The notes under the pieces are model-generated. The model was not told the DNA's origin. It was given only the letters and a program-made list of their open reading frames with translations, and ran no database searches. This document shows positions 51,860-61,518 of a stretch of DNA of 64,000 bases, in pieces; position 1 is the first letter of the stretch; each line of letters begins with the position of its first letter. The position numbers and the translations under genes are program-made. The stretch is from positions 496,001 through 560,000 of the forward strand of contig NZ_QSCM01000001.1 of assembly GCF_003463065.1 (NCBI RefSeq), given 5' to 3'. This stretch comes from Blautia sp. OF03-15BH (GTDB taxonomy: Bacteria > Bacillota > Clostridia > Lachnospirales > Lachnospiraceae).

Positions 51860-53476
51860 TCAATTTTCTAATCCCGCATAATACGCATTTACTTCCTCCT
51901 GGATTTTCAGTCCCCCGTTTTCCTTCCATGTATCTACAAACTTGTCAAACGCCTCGACCGGTTCCTTTCCCAGAATTATTTTTGCATATGTCTGCTCTTC
52001 CAGATTTTTCAGGGATTTCCATTTTGCCTTCATCGTCTCTGTTGTTCCGGAAAACAGATTATCCACTGGCAAATATTCCTGATCTGCGATCGGCCGTACT
52101 CCGTTTATGATCCCATACAGACGGATAAAGCTGGTGTTATTTCCCTCCTGATAATCTTCCGTTCCGAAATGATCGTATGGAAACCTGTTTAACAGATTCA
52201 GATTATCCACATCCTCCTGAATCGATTTATGCCCGGAAAAATCACTCGTTTGTTCTTCTCCCTGCATTACCTGATCCAGCTTCTTCCATATATATTCCAG
52301 TTCATCTGCGAAATCATACTCCCAGCCAAGAGGATAAGCCAATATGTTTATGCTGTTGTCCTCCTTTCTCCAGCCGTATTCCAGATTGATCCCATAATTT
52401 AAGATATCGATTACCGCCTCCGGATCCTGGCATTTTTGATGGATGACCAGATACTGATTTACTTTGGGCGGCATCACACAAATATACTGCCCATCCTCAT
52501 CCAACGGCGCTCCGTATGCCTGCCATTCGCTTTTATTTTCAATGATATCCTTCTCCAACCGTTCTGCCGCCCACCAGGGGCCGAAGAAAATTCCTGCCTT
52601 TCCTTCATTTAACACCTCTGACACATCCTGTCGCAGGAATATTTCCTGATCCAGCACGCCCTCTTTATACAATTCTGCTAAAGTCTTCAAGGCTTCTCTG
52701 ACTTCCTTTTGCACCGATCCATAAATCAGATTTCCATCCTCGTCCTTCAGCCAATATTTGGGATACGCATGAAAAGCACTAAACAGAGGCGTCAGACCAA
52801 AGCAGCACTTGCCAACGGCAGTCAACTCTTCATCGACCCCCGGGCCTAAAATGCCAACGGTTCCTTCTCCTCCCATCTGATGCTCTGTAAACAACTCGCC
52901 TGCACGAATTACCTCCTTGATTGTACGTGGAGGCTCCAGTCCCAGTTCGTCCAGCCAGTCTTTCCTGATCCACATAACATTGATTCCACTGGCTGTCAGA
53001 TTCGGAAAGGGGATCGCCATCATTTCTCCGTCTACCCGCACGGCTTCCAGCATTTCTTCGCCTCCGCTTTCCACAAAGGCTTTCGCCTGATCCGAAACCA
53101 TCTGTTCATATAATTCCGTTACCGGCTGAAGCTGTCCGTATTCCAACATTTGCAGGTATTGTGCCTCTCCTACCATTAACGCCTCCGGCAAAGCATCGCA
53201 GGCGATATGCATGTCGATATTCCGCTCAAATTCCTTTGTCGAATAAATCCAGTCATATACCACACGTATACCCAGGTCCTCCTGGATCCGATCCAGTATC
53301 TGATTATCCTCTACTGTTTCACCCTCCGGAAAAGAAACATTTTCCTCCAATACTGCCCCCAGATGAATCACCTGTTCGCTCTCTGCTTCCTGTGCATTTC
53401 CGGATTTCCAAAAACCATACCCACATACGCTCAAGATTGTCAGTATTCCAATTCCTCCTAACCATTTCCTTTTCAT
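51860..53476 (-). CDS. Extracellular solute-binding protein, orphan, in a two-component operon
   Basis: A 538-residue exported binding protein of the family 1 / LplA type. A basic start and hydrophobic stretch end in LSVCGYG, a possible though imperfect lipobox. The mature part has typical WIRKDWLDELGLEPP and FFGPWWAAERL segments. It has no ABC permease genes beside it. Its ATG overlaps the stop of the response regulator gene (ATGA), so it may serve as ligand sensor for the YesM/YesN-type pair rather than for import, or feed a shared transporter elsewhere. Confidence 0.88.
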   Translation of the reverse strand: MKRKWLGGIGILTILSVCGYGFWKSGNAQEAESEQVIHLGAVLEENVSFPEGETVEDNQILDRIQEDLGIRVVYDWIYSTKEFERNIDMHIACDALPEALMVGEAQYLQMLEYGQLQPVTELYEQMVSDQAKAFVESGGEEMLEAVRVDGEMMAIPFPNLTASGINVMWIRKDWLDELGLEPPRTIKEVIRAGELFTEHQMGGEGTVGILGPGVDEELTAVGKCCFGLTPLFSAFHAYPKYWLKDEDGNLIYGSVQKEVREALKTLAELYKEGVLDQEIFLRQDVSEVLNEGKAGIFFGPWWAAERLEKDIIENKSEWQAYGAPLDEDGQYICVMPPKVNQYLVIHQKCQDPEAVIDILNYGINLEYGWRKEDNSINILAYPLGWEYDFADELEYIWKKLDQVMQGEEQTSDFSGHKSIQEDVDNLNLLNRFPYDHFGTEDYQEGNNTSFIRLYGIINGVRPIADQEYLPVDNLFSGTTETMKAKWKSLKNLEEQTYAKIILGKEPVEAFDKFVDTWKENGGLKIQEEVNAYYAGLEN

Positions 53477-54489
53477 TCCTGTTCCTTCTCTCTTTTCCGG
53501 TATTCTGCAGGGCTACATTGAAATTTTTCCCGAAAAACACGATTAAAATAGTAAACATCCTCATAGCCACTTTTCCAGGCAATCTCCATAATGCCAAGGT
53601 TCGTATGCAAAAGCAGTTCTTCTGCCTTTTGCATTCTAAAATTCTGAATGAAATCGCCAAATGTGCTTCCCGTATATTTTTTAAACTTTACGCTAAAATA
53701 GCTTCTGCTCATCCCGATTTCCGAGGCCACCTCCGGGGCATGAAGGGGTTCTGTATATCGTTGCTCGATCAATTTTACTGCCTTTAATATAGTCGTAAAT
53801 TCATTACCTGCAAGTTTATCACTGTTCCTGTATTCCGAACGTATCTGATCAACCCAATCCATCATTTCATCTTCTGACTGAAACCAGGGGACATCTGTCT
53901 CACTGCGTCCAAGCAAGTTATCCGCCTTTCCAATGCATTTCACGATCTGGCGTTCCAGAATCCGCGTCTTAGGATGCCATGCTTTCGTAAACGCCATCAG
54001 ATTTTTGTAAAAAATCGTATCAAAAATCCAATACAGACTGTTCCACTGCTCTTTTATTTTTTCCCATTCCTCCCCAGCTCCATCTTTATTTCGGACGAAT
54101 CCCTGATTCCGTTCGTCAAACTTTTTTTCAATTCTATCCAGAAGAGAATCGCCATCTGTAAATTCAAGCGAGGCTTTAGAAATATATTCCAGGCACCCCA
54201 GGCGGATTGCTGCCTGGGCATATGAAAATTCTTCATAAAATGTCAGCACGACAAACCGTATCTCTGGATTCTTTGCGCTGCACTGCTCCATAAATGTAAT
54301 CCCGTCCATCTCCGGCATATCAATATCCACAAAAATCAGGTCTGCTTCCTGTTCATTCAAAAATTTCAACGCCTCTTTGCCATTTTGCACATCTCCGACT
54401 ACCTCCATCTGATGCTTTTCCCAATGAAGCAGGGAGATAATCCCCTTCCGTGCCAGCTTGTCATCATCCACGATCAGAACTTTAATCAC
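53473..54489 (-). CDS. YesN-type response regulator with AraC DNA-binding domain
   Basis: A 338-residue protein: receiver domain (1-120; DDD at 8-10, phospho-acceptor Asp55 in FVDIDMPEMDG, Lys in YISKAS), a helical middle, and a C-terminal AraC-type double helix-turn-helix (about 235-335; VASEIGMSRSYFSVKFKKYTG, IAWKSGYEDVYYFNRVFREKFQCSPAEYR). It binds DNA on phosphorylation by the kinase encoded upstream, with a 4-base overlap. Targets are probably sugar-use genes, perhaps the nearby amylase. Confidence 0.94.
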   Translation of the reverse strand: MIKVLIVDDDKLARKGIISLLHWEKHQMEVVGDVQNGKEALKFLNEQEADLIFVDIDMPEMDGITFMEQCSAKNPEIRFVVLTFYEEFSYAQAAIRLGCLEYISKASLEFTDGDSLLDRIEKKFDERNQGFVRNKDGAGEEWEKIKEQWNSLYWIFDTIFYKNLMAFTKAWHPKTRILERQIVKCIGKADNLLGRSETDVPWFQSEDEMMDWVDQIRSEYRNSDKLAGNEFTTILKAVKLIEQRYTEPLHAPEVASEIGMSRSYFSVKFKKYTGSTFGDFIQNFRMQKAEELLLHTNLGIMEIAWKSGYEDVYYFNRVFREKFQCSPAEYRKREKEQE

Positions 54490-56237
54490 TGTTTTTCCTC
54501 CCCTATGTTTTCACCAGGTCTGTGCCCTCCGGCACATTCCCGCAATGGTATCAGTATATTGATTTTTGTCCCTTTGCCTATCGCACTGTTTACATTCAGG
54601 ATTGCCTTTTCTCCATAAAAGGACTCCAACATATACCGTACGTAACGAAAACCAATTCCGGCTTTTTGCGGGCTTTCCGGCTCCACGCCAAGGGGACGGC
54701 AGATCCTGTCGTACTCCTCCATATTCAGCCCCTCGCCATAATCCCGTACAATAATCACCGCATAATTTCGAGACGTATCTTCAAAAATCCACAGTTCCAG
54801 TCTTCCTCTTTCCCCAAGGCCATGCTGAAGGGAATTCTCTATTAACGGCTGCAAAAGCATACGGATGGTCGGTTCATCCAAATACTCACCTTCCTCCACC
54901 TCCAGCATAATCTCAAAATCATACCGCTGTTTTTGGATTTCAATGTATTTTCTCGCGATTTCTACCTCTGTGCGCAGCGTACTGACTGTTTTTTCTTTTC
55001 CAAGATTATACGACAAGATGACCATCAGATCATGGACAAACCCACGGATTTCCGGTTTTCCCTCCTTCTGTGCCATCCATTGTACAGAATACAGGGTATT
55101 TAATACGAAATGTGGGTTGATCTGATACATCAGCTTTTCCAACTCTGCCTTTTTGCGCAGCTCATATCCTGTCCTTTCCTGCTCTTGAAGCTGCTTAATA
55201 TTTCTGCGCATCTGACTGATGGTTTTCAGCACCTGATCAAACTCCTCTATTCCCATATCACTTTTAATGGCTTCAAAATTTCCTTTTCCTGTCTCTTTTA
55301 TTTCCTCCCGCAGCTTTCTGATCGGTTTTCCAATCATTTGGTAAATCGCCAGAACAATGCTATAGAATAAGGCTAATATGATCAACGAGGCAATGATGCT
55401 TCTTTTCTGCCAGATATTGGTTTCACGGTTGTAAACAGACAGCGGCAGGCTTAGTGCATAATAAAATCCCATTTGATTCTTCTTTAACAGCAAATAGTAC
55501 CCGTTCCGTTGAAAACCCTCTTCCGTTTTCTCCTCTCCCCTTGCAGTATCCAATGTTTCCCCCTCCTGGAAGTCTGCACATTCCGAATAAATGATCTTCC
55601 TGTTCTCATCCAACTGCAGCAGTTTATAGTCTGCTTTATCCGTATTATCTATCTGAAGTGCCAGGTAGATATCCAACAAATCATTTTCAAAATATTGTTT
55701 TTCTTTTTTCATGGAAATCAGATATTTGGAATGATAAGCATTACTGCTGTTTTCAATTCCATAAAACAGATTGTTTCCCACCCGCTTCAGCTTTTTCGCC
55801 TGTTCTGTTGTCTCTTCGTAAACGCTGCCTCCTGAAAACAATACCTCTCCGCTTTCTGAATCCTGATAAGAAATCCGTCTGACATTCAGATTGGTAAATA
55901 AAGTATTTGCAATCTGTTCTTCAACGTGCTGCTTTTCTACTCGCTTATCGTAGGTTTCCGGCTGCTCCAAATAAGTGATAACAGCCTCACCGCAGCTTCC
56001 CTTTGCCTCAAGGTTCTGCATGATATTCACCAGATTCAAATACCCCTGATCAAAGCAGGAGCAGATCTGATCAAGTGAAAACTGCATTGCGCTGTGAATC
56101 TGTTCCTTTTCCACGGAAGAGATCGTCATCCGGGCTAAAATAAAGCTGACCAAAATACTCACTATCGTGCCAAGCATGATAAGCTGAAATAATCGGTTTT
56201 TCAGCGAATTATTTCTTTTCCACAGCTTCTGTATCAT
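54486..56237 (-). CDS. YesM-type membrane sensor histidine kinase
   Basis: A 583-residue kinase: helix 1 (about 17-36), a large external sensor region (about 37-272), helix 2 (about 275-298), HAMP (about 298-350), then the LytS-type kinase core with INPHFVLNTL (phospho-acceptor His) and ATPase motifs PLIENSLQHGL and DYGEGL. Phosphorylates the regulator encoded next. The operon order kinase - regulator - binding protein suggests the external domain reads a ligand-loaded binding protein (inference). Confidence 0.93.
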   Translation of the reverse strand: MIQKLWKRNNSLKNRLFQLIMLGTIVSILVSFILARMTISSVEKEQIHSAMQFSLDQICSCFDQGYLNLVNIMQNLEAKGSCGEAVITYLEQPETYDKRVEKQHVEEQIANTLFTNLNVRRISYQDSESGEVLFSGGSVYEETTEQAKKLKRVGNNLFYGIENSSNAYHSKYLISMKKEKQYFENDLLDIYLALQIDNTDKADYKLLQLDENRKIIYSECADFQEGETLDTARGEEKTEEGFQRNGYYLLLKKNQMGFYYALSLPLSVYNRETNIWQKRSIIASLIILALFYSIVLAIYQMIGKPIRKLREEIKETGKGNFEAIKSDMGIEEFDQVLKTISQMRRNIKQLQEQERTGYELRKKAELEKLMYQINPHFVLNTLYSVQWMAQKEGKPEIRGFVHDLMVILSYNLGKEKTVSTLRTEVEIARKYIEIQKQRYDFEIMLEVEEGEYLDEPTIRMLLQPLIENSLQHGLGERGRLELWIFEDTSRNYAVIIVRDYGEGLNMEEYDRICRPLGVEPESPQKAGIGFRYVRYMLESFYGEKAILNVNSAIGKGTKINILIPLRECAGGHRPGENIGEEKQ

Positions 56238-56433
56238 TATCTATCTCCCCCCTGCGCTGATTTTAATCGTTCACAAAGAGTATCTCCATCCGGCGCCCCT
56301 CTGCTGCTCTTTGGATTTTCATTCTTCTTTTCATCTTCATAACTTCCATTATATCACCTGTCACTAATATTTTTTCGTCCATGCTCAGGCTTCCTACCAG
56401 AAATAAAATAGTACAGTTAGTATAGCTTATTTC

Positions 56434-56462
56434 TGTTCATTTTTCCAGTATCATGGTATAAT
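56434..56462 (+). promoter_or_regulatory. Promoter of the ProX-type gene
   Basis: TGTTCA (56434-56439), 17-base spacer, perfect TATAAT (56457-56462), about 45 bases before the ATG at 56509. Confidence 0.6.
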
Positions 56463-56508
56463 ACGCCTCAGGTAATTACCAAAAGATATTATACGAGGAG
56501 TGACATAC

Positions 56509-57051
56509 ATGGAATTAGTAAATGGACGGCCGGAAAATCCGGTCGGGAGACTGGAAAAAGAGATCCGGACTTATGATTTTCTGGATAAACTGAAGATTGA
56601 TTATCAGAGGATCGACCACGAAGCAGCCATGACAATGGAGGACTGTGAGGCGGTTGACAAGATTCTTGATGCTACGATCTGTAAAAATCTCTTCCTGTGC
56701 AACCGGCAGGAGACCAGGTTTTATCTCCTGATGATGCCAGGTGATAAGAAATTTAAGACAAAAGAGCTCTCTTCCCAGATTGGCTCGGCAAGACTTTCTT
56801 TTGCCAAAGATCATTATATGGAAGAATTTCTGGATATCACACCGGGCTCCATGAGCGTGCTGGGACTGATGAATGACAAAGAAAACCGGGTACAGCTTCT
56901 GATCGACGAAGATGTGCTGAAAGGAGAATTGATCGGCTGCCATCCCTGCATCAATACTTCAAGCCTGCGGTTCCGTACCGAGGATCTGATGAAAAAGATC
57001 CTTCCGGCCATGGGACATGAGGCGGTGTTTGTAACACTGGGGCTGGAATGA
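56509..57051 (+). CDS. YbaK/ProX-type aminoacyl-tRNA deacylase
   Basis: A 180-residue single-domain protein of the prolyl-tRNA-editing family. DYQRIDHEAAMTME at the start, FLCNRQETRFYLLMMPGDKKFKTKEL with the functional Lys, GSMSVLGL and GCHPCINTSSLRF are typical of ProX/YbaK proteins that hydrolyse mischarged Ala- or Cys-tRNA(Pro) in trans. The ATG at 56509 has GAGGAG eight bases upstream; a GTG three codons earlier lies inside that site. Confidence 0.9.
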   Translation: MELVNGRPENPVGRLEKEIRTYDFLDKLKIDYQRIDHEAAMTMEDCEAVDKILDATICKNLFLCNRQETRFYLLMMPGDKKFKTKELSSQIGSARLSFAKDHYMEEFLDITPGSMSVLGLMNDKENRVQLLIDEDVLKGELIGCHPCINTSSLRFRTEDLMKKILPAMGHEAVFVTLGLE

Positions 57052-57087
57052 GCATTATCCGGCTCCTGAATGAAGCAGGGAAATCCA

Positions 57088-57161
57088 CAAAGATCCATCG
57101 TTCACATGAAAAAGATCCACCGCACACGCAGCACTGTGTACGATGGATCTTTTCTTTTTTT
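57088..57161 (+). terminator. Terminator between converging genes
   Basis: AAAGATCCATCGT and ACGATGGATCTTT form a 13-base stem with a long loop, followed by TCTTTTTTT on the plus strand. It ends the ProX-type gene and may also serve the oxidoreductase gene whose stop is at 57172. Confidence 0.8.
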
Positions 57162-57171
57162 ATACGTATGG

Positions 57172-58185
57172 TCACACGTTTTTTTCCGTGATCCTGCCAT
57201 CCAGATCCCAGAGATCCTCCCATCCACGGGCACCTTCCCAGAGGAAAACCTGTCCTTTGATGAGACGGCAATTTTTATCATCTTTTGTAATGGCTTCCAT
57301 CTCTTCTGCGGTCAGCGGGTCTTCTGTCACACAGGTAAGATTGGACTGATACTGGGTCTCCTTAACAGAGAAAGGAATGGGTACCTGCCCCCTCTGAGCC
57401 GCCCATTTGAGGCAGATGTTTGCCGGATGAACGCCGTGGGCTTTGGCTGCCGCTGCTACGGAGGGAAGCTCGGAATCAGCTACATCCTCTGCCGTGCGGT
57501 CTCGCTCAGGCCGGGACGGAGAACCCAACGGGCAGTAGCCGATGGGTAAAATATCATGCGCTGTTGCATAATCAAACAGTTCCGGCTGTTGGAAGGAGGG
57601 ATGAAGTTCCATCTCCAGAGCCGCCGGTTTGATCCGGCAGAGCGGAAGAACGGCCTCCAGTTTCGGAACAGTCATATTACTCATACCAATGTAACGCACC
57701 AGCCCCTGATCCACAAGTTCTTCGCACTGACGCCAGGTTTTCATAAACTCCTCCACAGAAAAGGGCTTTGAATCCGGGTTTCTGGAATCGCCGCTGCAGC
57801 CCGGTGCATGGTAGTTCGGAAACGGCCAGTGGACAAAAAACAGGTCGATCGTCTCAAGTCCCAGGTCCTGAAGGCTCTGACGGCAGGACGCTCCTACTTT
57901 CTCATGCATATCATTCCATACCTTGGAAGTGATAAAAAGATCCTTTCGCTCTACAACGCCCTCATCAAACAGACGTTTCAGAACCTGACCGATCTGGGCC
58001 TCATTCTGGTAAACAGCAGCACAGTCAATGAGACGGTAACCAAATTTTACAGCTCCGTACACGGCCTCGGAAATGGCTTCCGGACCATATTTGTCAGAAC
58101 CGAAGGTGCCAAGGCCAACGGCTGGGATTTCCTCCCCTGTATAAAGCTTCCTTTTGGGAATCTTGTTCTGATCCATTTTTTCCAT
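57172..58185 (-). CDS. Aldo/keto reductase
   Basis: A 337-residue NADPH-dependent oxidoreductase with the family tetrad visible: Asp and Tyr in RLIDCAAVYQNE, Lys in LFITSKVWND, His in FFVHWPFP. VRYIGMSNM and PIPFSVKETQ (coenzyme loop) follow. It reduces a sugar or other carbonyl; substrate unknown. The ATG at 58185 has AAGGAG six bases upstream and overlaps the end of the dehydrogenase gene, so the pair may act in one sugar-alcohol step. Confidence 0.92.
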   Translation of the reverse strand: MEKMDQNKIPKRKLYTGEEIPAVGLGTFGSDKYGPEAISEAVYGAVKFGYRLIDCAAVYQNEAQIGQVLKRLFDEGVVERKDLFITSKVWNDMHEKVGASCRQSLQDLGLETIDLFFVHWPFPNYHAPGCSGDSRNPDSKPFSVEEFMKTWRQCEELVDQGLVRYIGMSNMTVPKLEAVLPLCRIKPAALEMELHPSFQQPELFDYATAHDILPIGYCPLGSPSRPERDRTAEDVADSELPSVAAAAKAHGVHPANICLKWAAQRGQVPIPFSVKETQYQSNLTCVTEDPLTAEEMEAITKDDKNCRLIKGQVFLWEGARGWEDLWDLDGRITEKNV

Positions 58186-58201
58186 GCTTCTCTCCTTATC
58201 C

Positions 58202-59263
58202 TCAGTCGTTGAATACAACGGCTACTTTACCGCATTTTCCGCCGGCCATGAGACTATATGCCTCACCTGCTTTTTCCAGCGGAAATTCATGGGTGATGAG
58301 GTCTTCCGGATGGATGTTCCAGCGGACGAGACGCTCCACCAACTCTTCCATTCTCCACAGAGACGTCACCCAGGAACCGTAAATGGTCTTCTGGCCGTGG
58401 ATGATATCCGGACTCGGATTGAAGGTACAGGTTCCGCCCTCACCGACGAACGCGATCTTGCCCCATTCTCTGGTGGCACGGATGGCCAGCTGCCTTCCCG
58501 GATCGCTGGCAGATGCATCGATGGCTCTCTCCACTCCTTTTCCTCCGGTTGCTTTGAGGATCTCATCCAGTGCATCCGGACCCGGTTTTACTACCAGATC
58601 AACAAGGCCCAGTTTTTTCGCCAGATCGATCCGGTAATCGTTCATCTCTACACCGATGAGCTTGTTTGCTCCCAATGCTTTTGCCAGCATCAGTGCAGCC
58701 AGGCCTACCGGGCCAAGACCTGTTACCAGAACCGCATCATTTCCACTGACACCGATTTTTTCAATTGCTTCATATACCGTTCCGAAACCGCAGGCTACCT
58801 GTGCACCGTCCTTGTAGGTAAGCTCATCCGGAAGCTCGATCAGATCTTTTTCGTCTGCCAGGATGTAAGGAGCCATGCCACCGTTTCTCTGCCAGCCATA
58901 AGCCTGGCGGAATTTGCTTTTACAGGAAATGTAATAACCTCTCCGACAGTCATTGCAGACGCCGCAGCCTGAAATGTGGTAAACGATCACACGGTCGCCT
59001 TTTTTAAAACGTTTCAGTCCTTCGCCTTCTTCCACGATCTGTCCGCAGGGTTCGTGACCTGCCACCATTCCGGGAATATACCCCTCCGGTCCTTTTCCGG
59101 TATGCTCCCTGTAAATGCAGCGGATATCGCTTCCGCAGATGGTTGTTGCCTTTGTTTTGATCAATACCTGACCGTAACCCGGCTTCGGAATCTCAAAATC
59201 TTTTATCTCCACCGTGGAATTTCCCGGAAGGATCGCACCCTTCATCAACATTTTAACCGCCAT
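58202..59263 (-). CDS. Zinc-dependent medium-chain alcohol/polyol dehydrogenase
   Basis: A 353-residue MDR enzyme. Catalytic zinc ligands are in CGSDIR and GHEPCG, the four-cysteine structural zinc loop is CGVCNDCRRGYYISC, and the NAD site is VTGLGPVGLAAL. The closest relatives by feel are sorbitol/threonine/erythritol-type dehydrogenases; the substrate cannot be fixed. It is first in a two-gene operon with the aldo/keto reductase, and is divergent from the AraC gene that may control it. Confidence 0.92.
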   Translation of the reverse strand: MAVKMLMKGAILPGNSTVEIKDFEIPKPGYGQVLIKTKATTICGSDIRCIYREHTGKGPEGYIPGMVAGHEPCGQIVEEGEGLKRFKKGDRVIVYHISGCGVCNDCRRGYYISCKSKFRQAYGWQRNGGMAPYILADEKDLIELPDELTYKDGAQVACGFGTVYEAIEKIGVSGNDAVLVTGLGPVGLAALMLAKALGANKLIGVEMNDYRIDLAKKLGLVDLVVKPGPDALDEILKATGGKGVERAIDASASDPGRQLAIRATREWGKIAFVGEGGTCTFNPSPDIIHGQKTIYGSWVTSLWRMEELVERLVRWNIHPEDLITHEFPLEKAGEAYSLMAGGKCGKVAVVFND

Positions 59264-59321
59264 ACTTCCATACCTCTCTTTCTGTATTTTTCACAGTTTA
59301 CAAGCTCTTTTGATACTTTCA

Positions 59322-59335
59322 GTATAGCGTTTTCA
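59322..59335 (-). promoter_or_regulatory. cre/LacI-type operator overlapping the dehydrogenase promoter
   Basis: Minus strand TGAAAACGCTATAC fits the CcpA cre pattern at 12 of 14 positions, including the CG core, and overlaps a TATACT -10 box about 60 bases before the dehydrogenase ATG. It could bind CcpA or the LacI-type regulator encoded at 60371-61444. Confidence 0.45.
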
Positions 59336-59516
59336 CCAAAAATTACCAGATGGAAACCTGTCCTTTTTGTATCAGAAATGTCGTGTTTTTGAAGGTATTT
59401 TGTGGTAAAATCTAAAGTAACTGTACAGTGAAAAACAAGGAAGTGACACTTTCCTTTGTCTGATTTTCATCTGCTGCCTTGTCATTGACCAGCGGATTGG
59501 AAAGGAGAAAACTTTT

Positions 59517-60374
59517 ATGCGCACGCTCTACAATGATATGGATATCCACTTTTCCCTGGAAGGCGTTTCTTTCCATGCTCTGAACATTGTTTTTGAACAC
59601 TTTGAGCGAACGATTCCTTCTCACATCCATGGAAACGGCTGTTATGAGATCCACTATATTTCCACCGGACATGGAAAACTGAAGGCCAACGACGCCTATT
59701 TTGAACTTACACCAAACACGCTTTTTGTCACCGGTCCCCATGTGGAACACGCCCAGACTCCGGTACCGGATGACCCGATGGAGGAATACTGCGTCTATTT
59801 CAAGCTGGACAGCAGTTCTCACATGAAGAAAAATGCTTCTGTCCTTCCCTCCTTTATCCGGACTTCCTTCTGGCTCGGTCAGGACCGGCAGGGCATCCAT
59901 GCACTTATGCTCCGGCTTTTTGACGAGCTGGCCAAACGTTATACCGGTTTCCAGGAACAGGTTCCTCTTCTTCTGACTCAGCTCGTTATCCTCATGGTCC
60001 GTAATTACGAACAGCTGCAGATTTCCCGTTCCGTTTTCACGCCCAACAATCTGGCGGATTCCAAATCTGTTATCATTGAGGAATATTTTCTGTACGAATA
60101 CCAGGATCTTTCCCTGCCGGATCTCTCCGACCGGCTGAAGCTCAGTCCCAGACAAACGCAACGTCTTCTGATGGAATATTATGGAAAAACCTTCCAGCAA
60201 AAAAAGGCAGAAGCCCGTATGTCGGCCGCTGCCATTCTGCTTTCCGATCCGCAAAAAAAGATTGCAGAGATTGCGGAAGCACTTGGATATTCTTCTGCGG
60301 AACATTTTTCTTCGGCTTTTCGCCGTTATCACCATGTCAGTCCCCGGGAATACCGGAAAGAGCAGTTTTCTTAA
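59517..60374 (+). CDS. AraC-family transcriptional regulator
   Basis: A 285-residue regulator: an N-terminal cupin (about 15-100; SHIHGNGCYEIHYIS, TGPHVEHAQ) and a C-terminal AraC double helix-turn-helix (about 185-285; LSDRLKLSPRQTQRLLMEYYGKTF, IAEALGYSSAEHFSSAFRRYHHVSPREYR). It probably senses a sugar and controls the divergent dehydrogenase operon. GGAAAGGAG site. Its last bases overlap the converging LacI gene by 4 bases. Confidence 0.93.
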   Translation: MRTLYNDMDIHFSLEGVSFHALNIVFEHFERTIPSHIHGNGCYEIHYISTGHGKLKANDAYFELTPNTLFVTGPHVEHAQTPVPDDPMEEYCVYFKLDSSSHMKKNASVLPSFIRTSFWLGQDRQGIHALMLRLFDELAKRYTGFQEQVPLLLTQLVILMVRNYEQLQISRSVFTPNNLADSKSVIIEEYFLYEYQDLSLPDLSDRLKLSPRQTQRLLMEYYGKTFQQKKAEARMSAAAILLSDPQKKIAEIAEALGYSSAEHFSSAFRRYHHVSPREYRKEQFS

Positions 60375-61444
60375 GCCTTTTTCACACAGCTTTCCCGCTT
60401 GATCAGCTCCACCGGCGTAAAAAAGGTCAGCGGATAATCCCGGCCTTTGAGCTGGGAATCCAGTGCCATGGCAGCTGTCCGCCCCAGAAGAGGCATATTC
60501 AGGGCCACCGTGGTCAGAGGCGGCGTCAGATAACTGGTGTAAGGAAGATTATCGATGCTGACAACGGAAATATCCTTACCTACCTGGATTCCCTTCTCGC
60601 TGAGGGCCCGGTAACCGCCCAGAGCCAGCTCATCCGACGCATAAAGAAGACCTTTGGGAAGATGGCCCTCTTCGATGATCTTTTTCGTGAGCTGATAGCC
60701 GTCTTCCGCCCCAAACCATTCTGTAATCCAGACATTTTCCGACGCATCCAGACCGGTCTCCTGACAATATCTTTCATAAAATTCCAGTCTTGTATCCTTG
60801 CATGGAAACTGTTTTCCGTCCGCAAGCCGGGTCAGATGATCCTCTGCTCCGACAAAACCGACGGTTCCATCCGTATTCTGGCGCAGATAATTCATTGCCC
60901 GGTAAACCACTTCTTTAAAATCCACCTGTACGGAATCAAAGGCCTGCTCCGGAGCCGGATAATCGACGATCACTTTATAAGGAATTGCTTTTACCAGTTC
61001 GTTTTCCGGATCCACGGAAAATTTTCCCATGATAAATAAAGCATCCAGACCGGTCAGCTGCTCATATACTGCCTGATGTACATAATGAAATTCCATCTGC
61101 ATGGCTGGATTCAGCCGTTTCAGTTCTCCCATCACACTGTTGATGATGACTTCATAATAGCCGTTATCCATGTTGCTTCTTGGAAAACCATATGCCAGAA
61201 TCCCAATTTTCATTGCCCTGGAGATTCCCGGCGTCTGTTTCTGCTCTTCTTCCCGTTCCAGTTTTCTCCGGATGTTCGCATACCGGCGTTTCTTTCCCAT
61301 TTCATAATTCATTTCTGCTGCGGTACTTAAAATTTTTTCTCTCGTTTCTTCTGCCACAGAAAACTCCGGATCCTCATTCAGCACCCGGGATACCGTCGCC
61401 TTGGAAACCCCGCAAGCCTCTGCAATATCATTCAGCGTTGCCAT
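60371..61444 (-). CDS. LacI-family transcriptional repressor
   Basis: A 357-residue repressor with an N-terminal helix-turn-helix (ATLNDIAEACGVSKATVSRVLN) and hinge, then a periplasmic-binding-like effector domain (ENVWITEWFGAEDGY, LPKGLLYASDELALGGYRAL, VSIDNLPYTSYLTPPLTTV). I start it at the ATG at 61444 (GGAAAGG upstream) because the helix-turn-helix begins right there. Likely target: the importer operon beginning beyond the right edge and its own gene. Confidence 0.93.
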   Translation of the reverse strand: MATLNDIAEACGVSKATVSRVLNEDPEFSVAEETREKILSTAAEMNYEMGKKRRYANIRRKLEREEEQKQTPGISRAMKIGILAYGFPRSNMDNGYYEVIINSVMGELKRLNPAMQMEFHYVHQAVYEQLTGLDALFIMGKFSVDPENELVKAIPYKVIVDYPAPEQAFDSVQVDFKEVVYRAMNYLRQNTDGTVGFVGAEDHLTRLADGKQFPCKDTRLEFYERYCQETGLDASENVWITEWFGAEDGYQLTKKIIEEGHLPKGLLYASDELALGGYRALSEKGIQVGKDISVVSIDNLPYTSYLTPPLTTVALNMPLLGRTAAMALDSQLKGRDYPLTFFTPVELIKRESCVKKA

Positions 61445-61477
61445 AATTTCGCCTTTCCCCTGTTTCATCTTCTTTTT

Positions 61478-61507
61478 ACTATACCATATCTCATTCTTTA
61501 CCCGCAA
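61478..61507 (-). promoter_or_regulatory. Promoter of the LacI-type gene
   Basis: Minus strand TTGCGG (61502-61507), 18-base spacer, TATAGT (61478-61483), about 34 bases before the ATG. Confidence 0.6.
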
Positions 61508-61518
61508 GTATGTTTAAC

